Source: Desulfobacteraceae bacterium (GTDB lineage: Bacteria; Desulfobacterota; Desulfobacteria; Desulfobacterales; Desulfobacteraceae). From it: a stretch of DNA of 10,743 bases. Shown in pieces: positions 5,742-10,743 of the stretch. Made by a program: the position numbers and the translations under genes. The notes under the pieces are model-generated. The model saw only the letters and a list, made by a program, of their open reading frames with translations. It was not told the origin of the DNA and ran no database searches. The stretch spans positions 1 through 10,743 of the forward strand of contig JAFLJU010000650.1 in the NCBI GenBank assembly GCA_022712835.1. Reading direction: 5' to 3'. The stretch's first letter is position 1, and every line of letters begins with the position of its first letter.

Positions 5742-5747
5742 ATCTTT
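5715..5747 (-). repeat. 12-bp tandem repeat containing three in-frame start codons
   Basis: On the minus strand ATGACAAAAGAT is present twice in full, preceded by AAAGAT and followed by ATG, making 2.75 copies of a 12-bp unit. Because 12 is a multiple of three, gain or loss of units keeps the frame and only adds or removes MTKD. Each unit supplies an ATG; only the first has a Shine-Dalgarno. Confidence 0.85.
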
Positions 5748-5759
5748 ATTCCTGAAGGG

Positions 5760-8054
5760 TTATACTTTGTTATCATGGACACAAACGCCCATGGCCGTGA
5801 GCTGATCACGGATCTTGTCTGCCAGTACCCAGTCATTTTTACGCCTGGCACCATCCCGTTGTGCAAGAAGACTCTGGGCAGTATTGGAATATTCCATTTT
5901 TCCATTAAAATCAAATATTTTTAATAAGGCATCCACTTCCCTGAAACAGGCCAGCAACCGTTTGGCGCAGGCCCCATTGATTTGATCCAGGTTTATCAGA
6001 CGGTTGATGTTTTTTACCCCCAAAAGAAGACAGGAAATAACCTTGGAGACTTTCAAATCATCTGCCATTGCGGAGAGGACCCCCTGGCGGATATCATAAA
6101 CCAATTGGTCGTTGTTTTCACAATCGCTTTTCCCGATGGTATCATCACAAGTAATCACCCCAAGGATTTCAATACACCGGTTAATTTTGGCCAAAGTGTG
6201 TTTGGCATCCCTCAGTGCCTTGGCGGAAAGAATCAACTGCTTTCGATAGTGGCTGAAAATCAACCAGAAACGAATGGTTTTCAGATCCCACCCCTGCTGG
6301 GTAAGGGTATCAAGATCGATATCTTCAATCCTCTCTTTTCCAAGAGAACCGTCATATTGGGTCGGATCGCAATGCATCCACACATTGGCAAGGGTGGACC
6401 CGGTTGCAGCCCGGGCAATGGCAATTTCATTTTCATGGTGGGGGAATATTAGTTCCCGGCTTCCGGTATGGATATCAAACTGGTTACCAAGATATCTCAT
6501 GGCAATGGCAGAACATTGTAAATGAAGAGAGGGTCTGACATTTCCCCACTCTGTCTTTATTCCCACCCCCCGTTTAAGCTCTGAAAGACGAACCCGCTTT
6601 AAAAGCGTGAAATCTTTCGGGTTTTTCTTCTCATATTCATCCAGATCAACGGTTGCCCCAAGGCGTATACCCTCAAGATCCACCTTTGAAAAATCACCGT
6701 ATTCCGGCTGACTTGCAATATCAAAATAAACCGAATGCAATTTTTCATAGGCGTGGTGGTGGGTCAAAAGAGTTCTGGACAGATCCGTCATCTCCGTAAA
6801 ATGCTCGGAAACCCTGGGGTATGCCTGGGCGGGTCGGATGTCCAAAAGGCCAAGATCTGTTTTAAAAGCATCAATATAGGGTTGAACAAAGGCATCCAGA
6901 GATTGGTCTGCTTCTGCTGCGCCCTGTATGGTTTTATCATCATAATCTGTGATGTTCACCACATGGTTAACGGCAAATTGATGAAATTCAAGATACCGGA
7001 CCAATAAATCGGTGAAGGCATACCGCCTCAGCTGACCTATATGGAGGCGCTGATCCACCGTGGGACCGCAGGTGTATACTCCGATTTTATCTTTTTCAAT
7101 GGGGGCAAATCCCTCTTTTTGTCTGGAAAGGGAGTTGAACACCTTCAGGTCCATCTTTTTTTCCACGGAAAAAAGAGAGGTGGAAAGGTATCGTTCCCCG
7201 CTGTCCGGGAAGATGACCACCACAACCCCCTTTTGGATATTCCGGGCTTGCTCTATGGCAGCAGCCATGGCAGCACCGCTGCTCATACCCACAAATAATC
7301 CCTCGAGCCTTGCCAGTTGTCGGGCTGTTTCAAAGGCATTGCCGTCATCCACACGGATGGTTAGATCCAATAGTTTTTTATCAAAGATCCCGGGGGTATA
7401 GGATTCCTTCATATTTTTCAGCCCCTGGATCTTGTGACCCAGATAGGGCTCGGCACAAACGATTTGAATGGCAGGATCCACTTGCCTGAAATATTGGGAC
7501 AAACCCATGAGGGTTCCCGAGGTACCGATAGTTGCAACAACACTGTTTACCAGCCCCTTGGTCTGGGCAAGTATCTCAGGGCCGGTGGTATGGTAATGGG
7601 CCTTGCAGTTTGCCTCGTTGTTGTATTGATCCGTGAGAAAATAATGATCCGGATTTTCCCTGGCAAGGCGGTAGGCCTCTTCGATGGCACCGTCGGATCC
7701 CAGATGCTTGGGGGTCAGAATGATCTGGGCCCCCCGGGCCTGTAATATTTGTTTTCTTTCTTCACTTGCATTTTCTGCCATTGTCAGGGCCAGTTTATAG
7801 CCCTTGACCGCACAAACCATGGCAAGCCCGATACCGGTATTACCACTGGTGGCTTCTATCACGGTTTTTTCAGAAGAAAGTAAGCCTTCTGATTCGGCAG
7901 CATTGATCATATACAGGGCAGACCTGTCTTTGATGGACCCGCCCGGATTCATGTACTCCAGCTTGGCGAAAATTTTCACACCGGGCACGGGATTTAACCG
8001 TTTTATTTCGACAATGGGGGTGTTCCCAATGGATGCTAATATGGAGGCTGTCAT
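5760..8054 (-). CDS. cysK/cysS: Fusion of cysteine synthase (PLP) and cysteinyl-tRNA-synthetase-like domain
   Basis: A 764-residue fusion. Residues 1-300 are a complete O-acetylserine sulfhydrylase-family enzyme: PLP lysine K42 in GGSIKDR, substrate loop TSGNTG (69-74), phosphate-binding GTSGT (177-181) and the SGERYLST tail (285-292). It should make cysteine from an activated serine and sulfide. Residues about 302-764 match CysRS over its full length. They hold the HIGH-type motif as HIGQ (338-341) and the four zinc ligands C329, C514, H539 and E543, so cysteine binding looks intact. However, the KMSKS loop is absent: where KMSKSLGN is expected after the WMH motif, the chain reads DGSLGKERIEDID (568-580). 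The usual WHIECS is LHLQCS, and the GGxD before FPHHENE is GSRE. The C-terminus stops several residues early. The tRNA-charging activity is therefore doubtful; a cysteine-channelling, cysteine-activating or regulatory role is possible. The start at 8054 has AAAGGA 5 nt upstream. Confidence 0.92.
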   Translation of the reverse strand: MTASILASIGNTPIVEIKRLNPVPGVKIFAKLEYMNPGGSIKDRSALYMINAAESEGLLSSEKTVIEATSGNTGIGLAMVCAVKGYKLALTMAENASEERKQILQARGAQIILTPKHLGSDGAIEEAYRLARENPDHYFLTDQYNNEANCKAHYHTTGPEILAQTKGLVNSVVATIGTSGTLMGLSQYFRQVDPAIQIVCAEPYLGHKIQGLKNMKESYTPGIFDKKLLDLTIRVDDGNAFETARQLARLEGLFVGMSSGAAMAAAIEQARNIQKGVVVVIFPDSGERYLSTSLFSVEKKMDLKVFNSLSRQKEGFAPIEKDKIGVYTCGPTVDQRLHIGQLRRYAFTDLLVRYLEFHQFAVNHVVNITDYDDKTIQGAAEADQSLDAFVQPYIDAFKTDLGLLDIRPAQAYPRVSEHFTEMTDLSRTLLTHHHAYEKLHSVYFDIASQPEYGDFSKVDLEGIRLGATVDLDEYEKKNPKDFTLLKRVRLSELKRGVGIKTEWGNVRPSLHLQCSAIAMRYLGNQFDIHTGSRELIFPHHENEIAIARAATGSTLANVWMHCDPTQYDGSLGKERIEDIDLDTLTQQGWDLKTIRFWLIFSHYRKQLILSAKALRDAKHTLAKINRCIEILGVITCDDTIGKSDCENNDQLVYDIRQGVLSAMADDLKVSKVISCLLLGVKNINRLINLDQINGACAKRLLACFREVDALLKIFDFNGKMEYSNTAQSLLAQRDGARRKNDWVLADKIRDQLTAMGVCVHDNKV

Positions 8055-8140
8055 AATTATCCTTTCAACCCTGGCAATCCGGTTTGATTACCGAATCCAT
8101 TTACGTATGTCCTGTCAGATCCTGCTAAGCTTATTCTGAC

Positions 8141-8170
8141 TTGACTTTTAAACTATAAAATGGCTTTATA
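8141..8170 (+). promoter_or_regulatory. Possible lptD promoter
   Basis: TTGACT (8141-8146) is a near-consensus -35. At 18 bp the -10 candidate is TTTATA (8165-8170), only a weak match. The same bases form the -10 of the opposing promoter, so the two directions would interfere. Confidence 0.25.
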
Positions 8171-8193
8171 CAGTAATTTTAATTGATGTGCAA
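8165..8193 (-). promoter_or_regulatory. Probable promoter of the cysteine fusion operon
   Basis: On the minus strand TTGCAC (8188-8193) and TATAAA (8165-8170) are separated by exactly 17 bp. Transcription would start near 8158, giving a leader of about 100 nt before the start codon. The leader contains only a weak 6-bp hairpin (TTCGGT/ACCGGA) and no recognisable riboswitch or T-box features. Confidence 0.45.
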
Positions 8194-8210
8194 TTTATTA
8201 CTGGATAGCT

Positions 8211-10424
8211 ATGTTTTGTTTGTTTTCCCAAAGAAAACTGCCGCTGATAGCGGCAATTACTTTTTTTTGTTGTATGGTTTTTGCAGCGCGTTTAAACGCA
8301 GCGTCTCTTCCTGAAAACCCGGAAGAAATTTCCTGGCATATTTCCGCCCTGATGGTGACATATGACAAGGAACGGGGGTTGTATATTGCCGAAGACGATG
8401 TGGTGATAACCGGGGGGATGACCCGGTTGGAAGCAGATTATGTTGAATTTTCCAACAAGACTAAAGATGCCTTTGCCCAGGGCAATGTCATGCTCCTTTC
8501 CGGCCAGGATTCCATCACCTGCAATGCCATGCAGATCAACCTGTTGACTGAAAAAGGCACCATCAACAAAGGGACCATATTCGTCCAGGAAAGCAACCTG
8601 TATATCAGCGGCGAGAATATGAAAAAAACAGGCCAATTCACCTATAGTGCCGACAAGGGATCCATCACCTCCTGTGAAGGAGAAAACCCGGACTGGAAAA
8701 TTACCGGCAAAGAGATAAAGGTAACCATTGAAGGGTACGGAAGTGCCAAACATGCGATTCTCTGGGCAAAAAAAATGCCCACCCTCTATGCCCCCTATCT
8801 CTCCTTTCCGGTTCAGGCAAAACGCAAGACCGGATTTTTAATCCCCCGGATAACCAGTTCCGATAGAAAGGGGTTTGAATATGAACAGCCTTTATATATT
8901 GCCATTTCCAAAAATATGGATGCCACCCTCTATGCCAATCATATGACAGACCGAGGTACCAAGGTGGCAGGAGAGCTGCGGTATGTGATTGACAATGCAT
9001 CCAAGGGCGCCATGTTTTTTGACTTTTTGGATGACCAAAAGATAGACGATGGCACAGATAACACCAAAGATTACCGGTATGACAGCACCCCCCAACGAAC
9101 CAACCAAGATCGGTACTGGTTTCGAATGAAACACAACCAGGACCTGACCCATGGGTTTACCGGAAAACTTGATCTCGATATTGTCTCTGATGCAGACTAT
9201 CTGCTAGAATTTAAGGATGGGTTCACAGGATTTGATGACGTCAACCAATATTTTGAAAACACCTTTGGCAGGGGGTTGGATGAATATGATGACACCACCC
9301 GAACCAACAGCCTTAACATCAATAAACAGGGGGCCAATTATGATTTCAATGCCCAGGCGCTCTGGTATGACGATGTGATTGCACGACAGACAGACACGGA
9401 TGACACCACCCTTCAGACACTGCCCAGCATTGAATTTGACACCATCAAACAGCAAATCGGCAATTCAAGTTTCTTTTACACCCTGGACTCTGAATTCAGA
9501 TCCTTTTACCGGCAGGACACTACCGACACCCTTGTCAACGGACAAAGAGCAGACCTTTATCCCAAATTGTACCTCCCGGTTCAGCTTGGGAAAGCCTTTT
9601 TCTTTGAACCCTTTATAGGCACCCGGGGAACGGCCTGGCACACGGATGATTTTACAGACATCCATGGAGAAACCGACGGATTCAGAACACGGGCCACCTA
9701 TGACATAGGGGCCCAGTTGTCCACCACGGTGAGCCAGGTGTTCACCCTGAACAATGGATTTGCAGACAAACTGAAACATACCATCGTACCAAAACTTGAA
9801 TATGCCTATCAACCCAATGAAATCAAGGATGATTTACCCTATTTTGATACCATTGACTATATTGGCAAATCCAATCTTGTTACCTGGTCCCTGACCAACA
9901 GCCTGATTAGCAAAAATCAGACGCCCAACCCAGATGGCACCCAAACAAATCGATACAAAGAATTTGTATGGGTCAAACTTTACCAGAGCTTCAATGTCGA
10001 ACCGGAATTGGAATCCAACGCCTGGTCAGATATCAATCTTGAAAGTGAATTTAATTTTTTACAATATTTTTCCATGACTGCAAAAATTGGCTGGTCTCCC
10101 TATGCAAATCAGATTGGCAAAACCCAAATCGGGGCAAATATATATGACCATCGGGGAGATTCCATAACCACCTCCTACCAGTATAGTGAAGACACTTTTG
10201 AAACCTGGTATACCCGACTCAATGTAAGAATTACGGATTCACTCATGGCCTATGGTTCAGTTGAAAGCAATTTAAAAACAAATGACCTTGTTGAAAGTAA
10301 GGTCGGTATAACCATTACCAAGGCTTGCTGGGGCCTAGGTCTGGAATTCAAGGACACCTCTGCAGACAAGAGCATCACCTTTCTGATCTCCCTTAACGGC
10401 ATTGGGGGGTTTGGCAACCAATGA
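8211..10424 (+). CDS. lptD: LPS-assembly outer-membrane protein LptD
   Basis: A 737-residue precursor, close to the usual LptD length (E. coli 784). A signal peptide covers about residues 1-30 (QRK, hydrophobic core, cut near LNA). Residues about 40-185 form the periplasmic LptA/OstA-like beta-jellyroll, with typical repeats such as LYIAEDDVVITGG and a family-like ITSCEGENPDW segment. The family hallmark YAPYLSFPV plus GFLIPRI (193-213) leads into the 26-strand-type beta-barrel that fills the rest, rich in aromatic and alternating strands. C155 and C706 (KACWGLGLEF) could form the interdomain disulfide known in LptD; E. coli has two such bonds, here at most one is likely since the other mature Cys is C104. 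LptD with the lipoprotein LptE inserts lipopolysaccharide into the outer leaflet. The Shine-Dalgarno (GGATA) is weak. The stop overlaps the next gene's start (ATGA). Confidence 0.93.
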   Translation: MFCLFSQRKLPLIAAITFFCCMVFAARLNAASLPENPEEISWHISALMVTYDKERGLYIAEDDVVITGGMTRLEADYVEFSNKTKDAFAQGNVMLLSGQDSITCNAMQINLLTEKGTINKGTIFVQESNLYISGENMKKTGQFTYSADKGSITSCEGENPDWKITGKEIKVTIEGYGSAKHAILWAKKMPTLYAPYLSFPVQAKRKTGFLIPRITSSDRKGFEYEQPLYIAISKNMDATLYANHMTDRGTKVAGELRYVIDNASKGAMFFDFLDDQKIDDGTDNTKDYRYDSTPQRTNQDRYWFRMKHNQDLTHGFTGKLDLDIVSDADYLLEFKDGFTGFDDVNQYFENTFGRGLDEYDDTTRTNSLNINKQGANYDFNAQALWYDDVIARQTDTDDTTLQTLPSIEFDTIKQQIGNSSFFYTLDSEFRSFYRQDTTDTLVNGQRADLYPKLYLPVQLGKAFFFEPFIGTRGTAWHTDDFTDIHGETDGFRTRATYDIGAQLSTTVSQVFTLNNGFADKLKHTIVPKLEYAYQPNEIKDDLPYFDTIDYIGKSNLVTWSLTNSLISKNQTPNPDGTQTNRYKEFVWVKLYQSFNVEPELESNAWSDINLESEFNFLQYFSMTAKIGWSPYANQIGKTQIGANIYDHRGDSITTSYQYSEDTFETWYTRLNVRITDSLMAYGSVESNLKTNDLVESKVGITITKACWGLGLEFKDTSADKSITFLISLNGIGGFGNQ

Positions 10425-10743
10425 TGAACCATCCATTAAACTGGTTTGCACTTCTGACCCGAAGCAATTTTGAACAAACAGTGTATAAAGGGATTACCGG
10501 AAAAAAAATCGATGCGTTTTTACCCAAGACAAGACGACAAAGCCAGCGAAAAGACCGGAAATTAATGATTGAAGTCCCCTTATTCCCTGGCTATTTGTTC
10601 GTCCGTTCCACCCTGGCACCTGCCGATCAACTGAATATTCTGAAAACAACGGGGGCGGTCAGGCTGTTGGGGAATGCAAAGGGAGCGGTCCCCATTCCCG
10701 ATTCCCAGATAGAATCACTGCTGATCATGACCCATGCCAATGT
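10421..10743 (+). CDS. NusG-like transcription antiterminator (RfaH/UpxY type), N-terminal part
   Basis: The gene runs off the right edge; 107 full codons are present. The visible part is a NusG N-terminal (NGN) domain: NWFALLTRSNFEQTV at the start (the usual W-x-A-L-T...E pattern), then FLPKTRRQSQRKDRK with a basic stretch, and the hallmark PLFPGYLFVR (about residues 54-63), followed by the ILKTTGAVRLLG segment seen before the proline/isoleucine strand. Housekeeping NusG genes normally sit by secE and ribosomal proteins; a copy beside lptD is more likely a specialised paralogue that binds RNA polymerase and suppresses termination in a long envelope-polysaccharide operon (inference). Start is ATGATG at 10421, overlapping the lptD stop, so translation is probably coupled. 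A G6 run (10404-10409) 11 nt upstream is a poor ribosome site. Confidence 0.88.
   Translation, partial: MMNHPLNWFALLTRSNFEQTVYKGITGKKIDAFLPKTRRQSQRKDRKLMIEVPLFPGYLFVRSTLAPADQLNILKTTGAVRLLGNAKGAVPIPDSQIESLLIMTHAN

Noticed and set aside
6310..6370. Sequencing error or frameshift explaining the missing KMSKS motif
   Set aside because: The flanking CysRS motifs (WMH before, FWLIFSHYRKQL after) are in one continuous frame with sensible spacing, so no frameshift pair is needed; the loop sequence itself differs.
5982..8139. Several plus-strand ORFs of 80-156 codons opposite the fusion gene
   Set aside because: They are antisense shadows of a well-supported gene, lack ribosome sites and resemble no protein family.
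8055..8164. T-box or SAM/cysteine riboswitch in the about 100-nt leader of the fusion gene
   Set aside because: No T-box sequence, no antiterminator/terminator pair and no known riboswitch core is visible; only a weak 6-bp hairpin is present.
8292..9812. Minus-strand ORFs opposite lptD
   Set aside because: These are shadows of the lptD coding sequence, without ribosome sites or recognisable domains.

Overview
The window looks like chromosomal DNA of an anaerobic Gram-negative bacterium. A sulfate-reducing Desulfobacterota (Desulfobacterales-like) is my best guess. This is inference from an outer-membrane porin N-terminus, an LptD, a small 2x[4Fe-4S] ferredoxin, a cysteine synthase fused to a cysteinyl-tRNA-synthetase-like domain, and moderate GC with AT-rich promoters. 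No rRNA, tRNA, CRISPR array, insertion sequence or phage gene is visible.

Left part (1-3163, all minus strand): the 5' end of an outer-membrane porin-like gene; two tandem paralogous genes for small secreted proteins (334-753 and 876-1289) separated by a GC-rich inverted repeat; and a V8-like serine protease (1545-3005) with an N-terminal array of repeated helical modules and no signal peptide. A 52-codon ORF (3005-3163) with a strong Shine-Dalgarno overlaps the protease start in a TAATG arrangement.

Middle (3164-4736): an intergenic region with two short palindromes, then a plus-strand EamA/DMT-family transporter. It converges on a minus-strand ferredoxin, with a shared bidirectional terminator between them.

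Right part: a minus-strand pair in which a 764-residue cysteine synthase/CysRS-like fusion is followed after 18 bp by an unrecognised 334-residue protein. That protein's start codon lies in a 12-bp tandem repeat. Divergent from the pair is lptD (LPS insertion into the outer membrane). Its stop overlaps, as ATGA, the start of a NusG-like antiterminator (RfaH/UpxY type) that runs off the right edge.

Functional themes are envelope biogenesis (porin, LptD, NusG paralogue, secreted proteins) and sulfur/cysteine plus redox metabolism. The most unusual item is the fusion protein: its CysRS-like half keeps all four zinc/cysteine-binding residues but lacks a KMSKS loop and other conserved synthetase residues, so it may do something other than charge tRNA-Cys.
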